This document shows, one piece after another, positions 1-5,637 of a stretch of 8,582 nt of DNA; positions within the stretch are counted from its first letter, which is position 1; each line of letters opens with the position of its first letter. The notes under the pieces are model-generated. The model was given only the letters and a program-made list of their open reading frames with translations, had not been told where the DNA came from and ran no database searches. Made by a program: the position numbers and the translations under genes. Source of the stretch: JADLGH01 sp964586675 (GTDB taxonomy: Bacteria > Desulfobacterota_D > UBA1144 > Nemesobacterales > UBA2774); assembly GCA_964586675.1 (NCBI GenBank), contig CAZPHQ010000049.1, forward strand, positions 1-8,582, in the 5' to 3' direction.

Positions 1-1
1 A

Positions 2-36
2 GCTCCCCGTTCCGCCCCTTGAGCGAAACGGGGAGC
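2..36 (-). terminator. Possible terminator hairpin downstream of the 96-599 gene
   Basis: GCTCCCCGTT (2-11) is perfectly complementary to AACGGGGAGC (27-36), giving a 10-bp GC-rich stem with a 15-nt loop. It lies 60 bp past the stop codon of the leftward gene. The U-tract expected on the minus strand would fall outside the window, so it cannot be checked. It could equally be a repeat hairpin. Confidence 0.4.
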
Positions 37-95
37 CGATCTGATATTCGAATGTTAAGCGGCGCGAATCACTCTCCGCGCGCCTTTCACAGCTC

Positions 96-599
96 TTACT
101 TCGACTGCACGCAGAGCGCCCTGACTTCCACTTCGAGGCAGTTGTCCACCGCCCCCGCGCCAGGCTTCCTCGTCACCGAAACCTTCCAAGTGTTCCATCC
201 GCTCGGATTATTGTTATCCGCGAAGTTTGACGTCACCCGGAGCTCGTCCACGTTGATCGTCGTCCCCTCGGAGATAAACCTGTAACCGCCGCCGAGAGCG
301 AACGTCCCCGGCGGGCACGTCGCGTTGAAATCGATCGGCAGCCCGGCCACCATGCTCGCCTGCTTGCTCTCGACCATCTCGTATATCTTCACTCCGCTGC
401 CCGCGACTGTATTTACAGACGCCTCGTAAGGCGCGCACATATTCGAGCACGATACTCCCTCCTGTGACGTGCAAACAGGACCAGCCGCAGTCGCCGCCGG
501 CTGACCCGGATCGTGCGCCGAGGCTTCCCCCGCCCACGCTAAAGCCACGCACATCGCCGCGCCGCACATCGCGGCCCTGAATCTTCTGATAGTATCCAT
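96..599 (-). CDS. Small secreted Cys-rich protein with CPPG/GGGY motif
   Basis: The 167-residue product starts with a clear signal peptide: Arg-rich start (RRFR), hydrophobic stretch 9-24, and likely cleavage after ASA at residue 28. The mature part has six cysteines (43, 51, 55, 95, 154, 163), suggesting disulfides outside the cytoplasm. The second half follows a pattern seen in many uncharacterised extracellular proteins: CPPGTFALGGGYRF at 95-108, a Trp-containing strand (GWNTWKVSV), and a C-terminal strand ending ...VRALC. I do not know a named function. The start is well supported: AGGAGG lies 7 nt upstream of ATG on the minus strand. It is divergent from the toxin-antitoxin operon and has its own promoter at 641-669. 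Codon use is GC-rich, unlike the divergent operon. Confidence 0.8.
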   Translation of the reverse strand: MDTIRRFRAAMCGAAMCVALAWAGEASAHDPGQPAATAAGPVCTSQEGVSCSNMCAPYEASVNTVAGSGVKIYEMVESKQASMVAGLPIDFNATCPPGTFALGGGYRFISEGTTINVDELRVTSNFADNNNPSGWNTWKVSVTRKPGAGAVDNCLEVEVRALCVQSK

Positions 600-640
600 A
601 CCTAGCCTCCTTTATTGATTATTCTCTCCCAGCTCTCCGC

Positions 641-669
641 ATTGTACTATATTACATATCTTTATTCAA
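641..669 (-). promoter_or_regulatory. Promoter for the leftward secreted-protein gene
   Basis: On the minus strand, TTGAAT (664-669) and TACAAT (641-646) are separated by exactly 17 bp, a good sigma70-type match (4/6 and 5/6). It would place the start of transcription about 35 nt upstream of the ATG at 599. The -10 overlaps an ATTGTAC sequence resembling the boxes of the divergent operon, so the antitoxin might also affect this promoter. That last point is inference. Confidence 0.5.
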
Positions 670-726
670 TATATAGCATTTTCCAGTACTCAATATAAGT
701 TGCTGATATTTCGTGGATTTTTGGTA

Positions 727-850
727 TTTGTACAATGATTTGATATGTACAATAAGATTGTACATGTTCCAAGATTGTATAATACGCTTGACTTGTGTAC
801 AATAAATACGTATGTTCAATATTAGTGTACGAATAGCATTATTGTACAAA
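727..850 (+). promoter_or_regulatory. Eight-box TGTACA operator array of the toxin-antitoxin operon
   Basis: Eight matches to a WTGTACAAT-like half-site begin (first T of TGTACA) at 729, 746, 759, 776, 796, 813, 826 and 843. The steps are 17, 13, 17, 20, 17, 13 and 17 bp. The array is thus two copies, 67 bp apart, of a four-box module. Within each module the first two boxes read forward (...TGTACAAT) and the last two read inverted (ATTGTAC...), making nested dyads centred near 755 and 822. The inner dyad of module 1 is perfect: ATGTACAAT (745-753), AAG, ATTGTACAT (757-765). Weaker look-alikes lie upstream (643, 663, 685). AbiEi proteins are known to repress their own promoters by binding inverted repeats, so the downstream regulator is the obvious ligand. 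Confidence 0.75.
778..816 (+). promoter_or_regulatory. Candidate promoter(s) of the antitoxin-toxin operon
   Basis: TTGACT (788-793) and TATGTT (811-816) are 17 bp apart, which would start transcription near 823. A perfect TATAAT also stands at 778-783 but lacks a good -35. Both candidates overlap operator boxes: TATAAT lies within box 4, box 5 lies in the spacer of the first candidate, and box 6 overlaps its -10. A bound regulator would therefore block RNA polymerase. Confidence 0.5.
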
Positions 851-866
851 ATAGAGGTCTAACGAA

Positions 867-1973
867 ATGAAAAGGACAGACAAGGAAGCCGAAATTCTTG
901 AATATGCGCTTGAGGTATTTAAAAATACCACAGGTATCGATTACAGAATCGATAAAGAACAAGCGCATGATCAGGATCCAAGGCATGACGCTCTCATCAT
1001 ACTGAAAAAAGACGGAACGGAATATCGATATAGCGTCGAAATTAAAACGAGAATTAATAATCAGATCCTGGGAGCGATAATTGATCGAATGCGGAGGCTT
1101 CCACAAGATGGATTGATTATCACCGACTACGTAAACCCGAACATTGCCGAAAAATTGAAGGATATGAACGTACCGTTTATCGATACAGCCGGTAACGCGT
1201 ATGTAAAAGAGCCGGGTTTATATGTATTTATTAAAGGGAACAAACCCGGGAGAATTCAGAATTTGAATGTCGCTCGTCAGGCCATGTTAACAATTACACC
1301 CCGGCTCTTTCCTCCCACTATTCTGAGAGGCCAGGCCTTTCAGCCCGCGGGCTTGAAAGTCGTATTTGCTCTTCTCAACAATCCAGAAATCGTTAACGCC
1401 CCCTACCGCGAGATCGCAAAAACAGCGGACGTAGCTTTGGGTACTGTCGGCTGGGTTATAAGGAACTTGAAAGAACAGCGCTTCCTGATCGAAAATGGAA
1501 AAGACAAAGGACGGAAACGCTTCCGTACGCTGATGGATAAAACGAGTCTATTGGATAAGTGGGTAGAGGCATACAACGAAAAACTACGCCCTACACTGGT
1601 TGTCGGGCGATATGATACCGCTCAAGATCGTTGGTGGGATAATATAGATATTAATAACTATGGCGCTTGCTGGGGCGGAGAAGTAGCAGCCGCCAGGATT
1701 ACCGGCTACCTTAAGCCACAGGTAGGAACAATTTATGTGGATGAAATGCCGGCTCAATTATTAATGGGGTTCAGGATGCAGTATGATCCACATGGAAACG
1801 CAGAAATCTTGAAGAAATTCTGGAATGAAGAGATCAACCGAAAAATTCGTCCTGACATAGCCCCTTTGATTGTAGTATACGCGGACCTGTTGGCAACAGG
1901 AGATGCCAGGAATCTGGAGACTGCAAGGCTTTTATATGACAACGAGATTATTGGACTTATCGGGCAAAATTGA
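867..1973 (+). CDS. AbiEi-family type IV antitoxin / transcriptional regulator (COG4861-like)
   Basis: A 368-residue protein recognised by family signatures: FIDTAGNAYV (104-113), FQPAGLKVVFALL (158-170), NAPYREIA..ADVALGTVGWV (177-197), GACWGGEVAAA (266-276), and PLIVVYADLLATGDARNLETAR (333-354). Residues about 158-222 form a winged helix-turn-helix for DNA binding; 228-368 is the conserved C-terminal domain of the family. The N-terminal 1-125 resembles a PD-(D/E)XK/Mrr-like fold (D41, E58-I-K60, then GLIITDY...FIDTAGN). In AbiE systems this protein neutralises the AbiEii nucleotidyltransferase without forming a stable complex and represses the operon. The start is supported by AGAGGT 8 nt before the ATG. 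The toxin gene overlaps its 3' end. Base composition is more AT-rich than neighbouring genes, suggesting horizontal acquisition. Family call is from recalled motifs, not a search. Confidence 0.87.
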   Translation: MKRTDKEAEILEYALEVFKNTTGIDYRIDKEQAHDQDPRHDALIILKKDGTEYRYSVEIKTRINNQILGAIIDRMRRLPQDGLIITDYVNPNIAEKLKDMNVPFIDTAGNAYVKEPGLYVFIKGNKPGRIQNLNVARQAMLTITPRLFPPTILRGQAFQPAGLKVVFALLNNPEIVNAPYREIAKTADVALGTVGWVIRNLKEQRFLIENGKDKGRKRFRTLMDKTSLLDKWVEAYNEKLRPTLVVGRYDTAQDRWWDNIDINNYGACWGGEVAAARITGYLKPQVGTIYVDEMPAQLLMGFRMQYDPHGNAEILKKFWNEEINRKIRPDIAPLIVVYADLLATGDARNLETARLLYDNEIIGLIGQN

Positions 1974-2793
1974 TTGGCTGGTCCCTTTATTGGATAGTAT
2001 TACCGAAATCGCAGGCTCTCTCGGAATACCATTTTTCGTTATCGGGGCAACAGTCAGGGATTTAATACTCGAACATCAATATGGAATTCGTTCCCGGCGA
2101 GCGACGATAGACCTCGACCTCGGTATACAGATAGAGGACTGGGAAAAATTCCGGACACTTTCAGAAGCCCTTCTGAGCTCAGGCAAATTCTCAAAAGGCA
2201 GAAATTCTCACACCTTTATGTATGACAAACTGCCAGTCGATATCATTCCCTTCGGCAAGATCGAAAATGAAGAAAGGGTAATCATATGGCCGCCGGAACA
2301 CGAAACGGCGATGAGCGTTATTGGCTATGCGGACGCATACGAGAACTGTCTGATTGCCAGGTTAAGAGCCGATCCGATTTTCGAAGTCAGGGTAGCATCT
2401 ATACCGGGCTTGGTTGTATTGAAGCTCATATCATGGAAGGACCGTGGCTTTAAAAACAATAGAGACGCCAAAGACCTGGCATTTATAATCGAGAACTATC
2501 ATCAGGCAGGCAACACCGACCGTTTGTATGATGAATATTTCGACATCATGCAAGAGCTTGATTATAAAATAATGGAAGCTGGTGCAAGGCTTCTCGGCCG
2601 TGATGTTGCAGCAATAGTTAAACCTGAAACAGGGAAAACTATATTGAGAATACTCGAAGAAGAAATAAACGAAGGCGGACAGCGTCGCTTAATTACAAAT
2701 ATGTGCGAGCCTCCCATTTCCGACGAACAGTTCGACAAATATACGATACTGCTGAACGAATTTTGTAAAGGTTTTAGCGAAACCCCTGAATAA
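1936..2793 (+). CDS. AbiEii/AbiGii-type nucleotidyltransferase toxin (COG4849-like)
   Basis: A 285-residue protein of the DNA polymerase beta-like nucleotidyltransferase superfamily. It shows GATVRDL (37-43), RATIDLDLGI (55-64) with the metal-binding pair D59/D61, a third acidic residue D102 in LPVDIIPFG (99-107), K163 in VVLKLISWKD, and RDAKD (176-180), all typical of AbiEii-type toxins. Such toxins transfer nucleotides to an acceptor (tRNA in studied relatives) and arrest growth, sometimes as anti-phage abortive infection; the acceptor here is unknown. All recognisable catalytic residues are present, so it looks active. An in-frame ATG at 1903 exists but its AGGAG abuts the codon with no spacer. 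ATG 1936 has AAGG 7 nt upstream and the expected N-terminus, giving a 38-bp overlap with the antitoxin gene and suggesting translational coupling. Confidence 0.86.
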   Translation: MTTRLLDLSGKIDWLVPLLDSITEIAGSLGIPFFVIGATVRDLILEHQYGIRSRRATIDLDLGIQIEDWEKFRTLSEALLSSGKFSKGRNSHTFMYDKLPVDIIPFGKIENEERVIIWPPEHETAMSVIGYADAYENCLIARLRADPIFEVRVASIPGLVVLKLISWKDRGFKNNRDAKDLAFIIENYHQAGNTDRLYDEYFDIMQELDYKIMEAGARLLGRDVAAIVKPETGKTILRILEEEINEGGQRRLITNMCEPPISDEQFDKYTILLNEFCKGFSETPE

Positions 2794-2824
2794 ATCCCTT
2801 TCTTATCATAACCCTCGCTCACGC

Positions 2825-2854
2825 TAACCCTCTCCCCCGGCGGGGAGAGGGTTA
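2825..2854. repeat. Perfect 13-bp hairpin between convergent genes (repeat or bidirectional terminator)
   Basis: TAACCCTCTCCCC (2825-2837) pairs perfectly with GGGGAGAGGGTTA (2842-2854) across a 4-nt loop. It lies between the ends of the toxin gene and the leftward gene at 2908, so it could stop transcription from both sides. No T-run follows on either strand. It resembles the C-rich/G-rich hairpins at 7411-7433 and 8307-8332, so it is probably a degenerate copy of that dispersed repeat. Confidence 0.6.
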
Positions 2855-2907
2855 CATCGAGTATCTATAAATTAAAGCGCCTTCCCGGCAACTATACCCG
2901 GCTCGGC

Positions 2908-3210
2908 TTAATCGTTTTCATACCTGTCGTCATCATCTTCGTGCCAGTCGTCGTCATCTTCATGCCAGTCGTCATCGTCGTCGAACGAGCCGTCGAGCCC
3001 TTTCAACTGCCCGTCAACCCTCGCGGTTTGAACGTCCTCGGTTCCGAACAGATACTCCGGCTCGAACAGCCCGGGCCATGCGGCTTCATGCTCGAACACC
3101 CCATGCACAGGTTCCCCGATTTCGCCTCGCGACTGAGCCGAGGCGGCCTCGTACGACAGAAATGATGCGAAAACAATCCCGGATAATAACGTGAAAGCAG
3201 CTGACCTCAT
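2908..3210 (-). CDS. Small exported protein with Asp/Glu/His-rich repeat tail
   Basis: 100 residues from the ATG at 3210, chosen because AGGAGG lies 6 nt upstream and the protein then begins with a proper signal peptide (MRSAAFTLLSGIVFASFL..., cleavage near ASA at about 26). A longer reading from 3279 would put 23 unlikely residues before the signal. The mature middle has no recognised domain. The C-terminus is three seven-residue units, DDDDWHE, DDDDWHE, DDDDRYE, ending in ND. Clusters of Asp with His suggest binding of divalent metal or a basic partner, but this is inference. It lies convergent to the toxin gene and next to other exported acidic proteins on the same strand. Confidence 0.72.
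   Translation of the reverse strand: MRSAAFTLLSGIVFASFLSYEAASAQSRGEIGEPVHGVFEHEAAWPGLFEPEYLFGTEDVQTARVDGQLKGLDGSFDDDDDWHEDDDDWHEDDDDRYEND
2914..2976 (-). repeat. Three tandem 21-bp units encoding the acidic tail
   Basis: Units 2914-2934, 2935-2955 and 2956-2976 are 21 bp each and keep frame, encoding DDDDWHE-type heptads. The two units nearer the gene start (2935-2976) differ at only two bases; the third (2914-2934) is diverged and gives RYE in place of WHE. Copy number could vary by slippage among strains. Confidence 0.75.
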
Positions 3211-3347
3211 GCCAAGCCTCCTGAGTGGATTTGTAAACGCATCAGGACCCGTCCCCTGTAAGCCGCGCCGTCCTGACACTATTTACATTGATACGATCCG
3301 CCGCTATTAAACCCTTCGCCGGGATTTGACGAAAGCCCGCGGCGCCC

Positions 3348-3869
3348 TTATCTCCACCGCCTCGGCCTGTGTTTCAGATACACGAGAACAGCGCCGACGA
3401 GCCCCAGGAATATGCCAAGGGCTATCGCGCCGTACTCGCCCAGCGCGGGCACGTCCTCCTCCTCGGCCCTCACGCTCGTAAACGCGCACGTCGTCACGCC
3501 CGCGCTCGATCCCTCACCGCACTCGACCTCTATCCCCTCCGCCGTCTCCGTCACCGAAACCCCCTCCGGCGCCTGGCACGCCGCGTCTGATAAAGACCAT
3601 CCCGGCGGCACGTCCATCCGGAGCGTCATATTGCTCCCCTCGGCGAGCGCTTTCCCGAAGCCCTCCCCAGCCGTCACTTCCATAACGGACGGATCGAACC
3701 CGGTCGATTCCGTAACGATTCTGAAAACGGTTCCGTCGCGCGGCTCGGCCGCGTTCGTCACCGACACGTAGCACTCCTTCCCGCTGGTATTTTCAGCCCT
3801 GAGCGCCGACAGGAAAACCATCAGCATAAACCCCACCCCCCGGAATGAAAATAAATTCTTCAATGCCAT
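3348..3869 (-). CDS. Secreted protein with prealbumin-like region and IPTL-CTERM/XrtH-type sorting tail
   Basis: 173 residues from ATG 3869. Signal peptide about 1-25 (hydrophobic 10-22, cleavage near LRA). Residues about 30-135 resemble the beta-rich prealbumin-like repeats of surface proteins: a PPGWSLSDAAC strand and a closing VTTCAFTSVR, like the CTFTN ending of such domains. Residues 140-173 are a sorting tail: VPALGEYGAIALG, hydrophobic span, then basic KHRPRRWR, typical of IPTL-CTERM/midcut-by-XrtH substrates processed at the membrane by an exosortase. No exosortase gene is in the window. Start is uncertain: GGAGG is only 2 nt from the ATG but 8 nt from a TTG two codons later (3863), which would give MKNLFSF as N-terminus. 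A perfect TATAAT lies at 3897-3902. Confidence 0.78.
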   Translation of the reverse strand: MALKNLFSFRGVGFMLMVFLSALRAENTSGKECYVSVTNAAEPRDGTVFRIVTESTGFDPSVMEVTAGEGFGKALAEGSNMTLRMDVPPGWSLSDAACQAPEGVSVTETAEGIEVECGEGSSAGVTTCAFTSVRAEEEDVPALGEYGAIALGIFLGLVGAVLVYLKHRPRRWR

Positions 3870-3896
3870 CTCCTCCGTTAGCCCTTGGGTCGTATC

Positions 3897-3902
3897 ATTA
3901 TA
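3897..3902 (-). promoter_or_regulatory. -10 element for the sorting-tail protein gene
   Basis: On the minus strand this is a perfect TATAAT about 30 nt upstream of the start codon. No convincing -35 is seen at 16-18 bp (best TTCATT). Confidence 0.45.
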
Positions 3903-3928
3903 CAATCCGCGTCCCCAAAAATGAAGGC

Positions 3929-4042
3929 GCGGACCACGTCCGCAGGAAACCGACATAGCAGGTGCGGAGCCACAGTTCACTAGTCGCGCGAACGGTGCAA
4001 TAAATCTCCGGCTTCGCTACGTTGAAAACCACACTACGTGTG
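3929..4042. repeat. Structured dispersed repeat, family H, copy 1
   Basis: Begins with a 6-bp stem GCGGAC-CAC-GTCCGC (3929-3943), followed by AGGAAACCGACATAGCAG (3944-3961). A central part shares GTGCAATAAATCTCCGGC with copies near 6675 and 7340. It closes with GCTACGTTG (4016-4024), partly complementary to CCGACATAGC, and ends with hairpin CACAC-TAC-GTGTG (4030-4042). Full-length relative at 7275-7387; fragments at 6281-6313 and 6655-6712. Confidence 0.65.
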
Positions 4043-4068
4043 CGAGTGAAAAATTGGACGCCCCAATC

Positions 4069-4093
4069 TGTCATTCCCGCGCAGGCGGGAATC
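4069..4093. repeat. Short palindromic repeat of the TGTCATTCCCGC...GCGGGAATC type
   Basis: ATTCCCGC (4073-4080) and GCGGGAAT (4085-4092) form a perfect 8-bp stem with a GCAG loop. This is a very common dispersed intergenic repeat of Gram-negative bacteria. It shares the GTCATT...AATC frame with the longer elements in this window. Confidence 0.7.
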
Positions 4094-4113
4094 TATTCAG
4101 TTAATCCTTTTTA

Positions 4114-4424
4114 TTCTATCCCTCTTTGGAAAAGGGGGGTCAGGGGGGATTTAGCTTTGACTTGCTTTTTTCACGCGAACAAGCGAGCGAGGAATCAGAC
4201 CCGTTCTTCATGTTTGTCATTCCCAAATGCTTGTACCTGCCGCGGCGAAGCCCCCAGGGCAAAGCCGGGTCGGGAATTCAGTCTTAGCTTTTGCTTTTCA
4301 TTTCCCCCTTAGGAAAAGGGGAACGGTTCTGAGCGTGCGCAAGAACCGGACGTCCTCGCTTAAATCCCCGGAGCCCATCCAGCACAGCGTATCACCTTAA
4401 TCAAAGTAAAACAGGGGGGATTTA
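4114..4424. repeat. Gene-free stretch with short G-rich repeats and inverted repeats
   Basis: No gene seen. CAGGGGGGATTTA occurs at 4141-4153 and again at 4412-4424. TAAATCCCC (4361-4369) is the exact inverse of GGGGATTTA (4416-4424), bounding a 64-bp unit that looks like a tiny inverted-repeat element. CCCCTT (4305-4310) and AAGGGG (4316-4321) form a small hairpin. Several of these may stop readthrough from the leftward genes at 4441-5211, but no clear terminator is visible. Confidence 0.5.
4214..4279. repeat. Dispersed repeat bounded by ATTCCC/GGGAAT, family T
   Basis: Starts TTGTCATTCCCAAATGC and ends TCGGGAATTC. ATTCCC (4219-4224) and GGGAAT (4272-4277) are inverted. A longer relative lies at 7460-7599 (TGTCATTCTCAAATG...ATCGGGAATTC). 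Confidence 0.55.
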
Positions 4425-4440
4425 ATCTTTATGCTTTCCT

Positions 4441-4764
4441 CTACTCCTCCGTCCCCGAGTCCTCCAGCTCGCCGCCTTTATTCCCGGCGTCATCATCCGC
4501 GTGAGTGTCCTCGACATCCCCACTGCCGTGATAACCGCCGTCCTTCACGCTGCACGTCTCCATGCACCCCTTCTTCTCTCCGCCCATAGGAAACGGCGCG
4601 AAATCGTCCGGCCCCTGCTGCGGAGGTATCTGGGCGCTCTCTACTGCGCCGGCCCGCCCGCTAAATCCGTCATGCGCCATACCCTCCGGCACGGCTGCCG
4701 CCGCCAGCGGAAACAGCCCCGCCAGCGCGATCCCCGTTAAAAGCGTAAACATCGCGTTCTTCAT
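4441..4764 (-). CDS. Small exported acidic protein, second gene of a probable pair
   Basis: 107 residues from ATG 4764, chosen because GGAGA lies 7 nt upstream and the product then starts MKNAMFTLLTGIALAGLFPLAAAA, a standard signal peptide. A longer in-frame reading from 4797 has no ribosome site and precedes the signal. The mature part holds two cysteines close together (GCMETCS) and an acidic C-terminus rich in Asp, Glu and Gly with a few His (VEDTHADDDAGN). No family recognised. It begins 39 bp after the stop of the 4804-5211 gene on the same strand, so the two are probably co-transcribed. Signal-peptide style (FTLLTGI) resembles that of the 2908-3210 protein (FTLLSGI), suggesting a related group. 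Confidence 0.68.
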   Translation of the reverse strand: MKNAMFTLLTGIALAGLFPLAAAAVPEGMAHDGFSGRAGAVESAQIPPQQGPDDFAPFPMGGEKKGCMETCSVKDGGYHGSGDVEDTHADDDAGNKGGELEDSGTEE

Positions 4765-4803
4765 GAATAATCTCCATGCTTGAAATTCGACAGCCAAACG
4801 TCT

Positions 4804-5211
4804 CTACTGATTCGGAGGCGGCAAGAACGGGTCGAACGTATCCCCGGGCTGAACCAGCGAGTGCGGGTCCTTATCGTAATAATTCTCGTCGGTTGCGACG
4901 TCGTATTCTTCTTCCCCGGCTGCCTGCTCGTCCGTAAGCCCTTCCTCGTTCTGCTCTTCGTCGGCATACTCGTCTTCGGCCGGCTTGTCCTCGGGGAGCG
5001 CGTCGCCGTAGTCGTCCGCGTCGTTCGTCTGCCCCTCATCGCCGTAATAGTTTTCGTCGCCGTACGTTTCCTCGTGCTGGGCAAGCTGGATAGAGCCTGC
5101 CGCCCCGGATACCATCCCCGCAAGCCCGCCCGTCCGCAGCGACGCCTCGGCCCCCGCCGAAAGCGCCAGCGCGAGCAGCGGCAGCGCAGCTATAATGAAC
5201 CTTTTCATCAT
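4804..5211 (-). CDS. Small exported, highly acidic Tyr/Asp/Glu-rich protein
   Basis: 135 residues. Signal peptide MMKRFIIAALPLLALALSAGAEAS with cleavage near 22-24. The mature chain lacks Cys and is dominated by Asp, Glu, Tyr and Asn (YGDENYYGDEG, DEYADEEQNEEG, DENYYDKDP), a composition typical of unstructured or Ca2+-binding extracellular proteins. No family recognised. GGAGG is followed by 5 nt before the first ATG and 8 nt before the second, so either Met may be used. It leads the probable two-gene unit with 4441-4764. A TATAGT -10 candidate lies at 5237-5242 on the minus strand. Confidence 0.7.
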   Translation of the reverse strand: MMKRFIIAALPLLALALSAGAEASLRTGGLAGMVSGAAGSIQLAQHEETYGDENYYGDEGQTNDADDYGDALPEDKPAEDEYADEEQNEEGLTDEQAAGEEEYDVATDENYYDKDPHSLVQPGDTFDPFLPPPNQ

Positions 5212-5236
5212 ATAACCCTCCGGTCACTGTTCTAAA

Positions 5237-5242
5237 ACTATA
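5237..5242 (-). promoter_or_regulatory. -10 candidate for the acidic-protein gene pair
   Basis: Minus-strand TATAGT, 26 nt upstream of the 5211 start codon. No good -35 at standard spacing, so weak support. Confidence 0.3.
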
Positions 5243-5357
5243 ACCTATCATGCCCAGATAATCATATAGTACGTTTCGCAAAAACCGTGTAGTTCCTTTC
5301 ACTACAGCCGCTCCCGCCCGCTGCAATAATCAACCACGCCGCGCGCTCTACTTTTAC

Positions 5358-5526
5358 CCTCCCCCTTCGAGGGGAATGGATGCGAACGAGTGAGCATCCG
5401 GTTGTCCATGGCCGACTGCACAGGAGTCCATCCAGTACTGCTCAAAAGAGACCAAAACCAAATCAAGTCAGGGTGGGGGTTACCCTCAGTCTGTCATTGC
5501 GAGGAAGCGCAGCGACCGCGGCAATC
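5358..5526. repeat. Composite repeat: split C-rich hairpin, inserted element, G-rich link, TGTCATTGC palindrome
   Basis: CCCTCCCCCTTCGAG (5358-5372) is the left arm of the hairpin seen intact at 8307-8332. Its right arm is missing; instead 5373-5470 carries sequence including GACTGCACAGGAGTCCATCC, related to the long repeats at 5638, 6432 and 8471. Then GGGTGGGGGTTACCCT (5471-5486) and TGTCATTGCGAGG...GCGGCAATC (5492-5526) match 8336-8390 almost base for base. The order suggests that one repeat was inserted into or recombined with another. Confidence 0.6.
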
Positions 5527-5637
5527 TCTCTTTCGGTTTCCACCACCTTTCATCCCCCCTTGGAACAAGACCTGTCGCGGCGGAGACGTGAGCCGTAGCC
5601 GGAGGGGACAATTTCGAGCGAGGAATCACCACACTTC

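Noticed and set aside
652..849. Short leftward frame in the AT-rich control region
   Set aside because: It is explained by AT-rich operator sequence with no ribosome site.
727..850. TGTACA array as plasmid-type iterons of a replication origin
   Set aside because: Boxes are arranged as forward-forward-inverted-inverted dyads over a promoter, and the downstream gene is an AbiEi regulator, not a Rep protein.
1903..1935. Longer N-terminus for the toxin starting at 1903
   Set aside because: AGGAG abuts that ATG with no spacer, while ATG 1936 has a well-placed AAGG and gives the expected family N-terminus.
4780..5235. 151-residue rightward frame with hydrophobic Val-rich stretch
   Set aside because: Antisense to the acidic-protein gene: Asp/Glu codons read as Val/Phe/Leu codons on the other strand.
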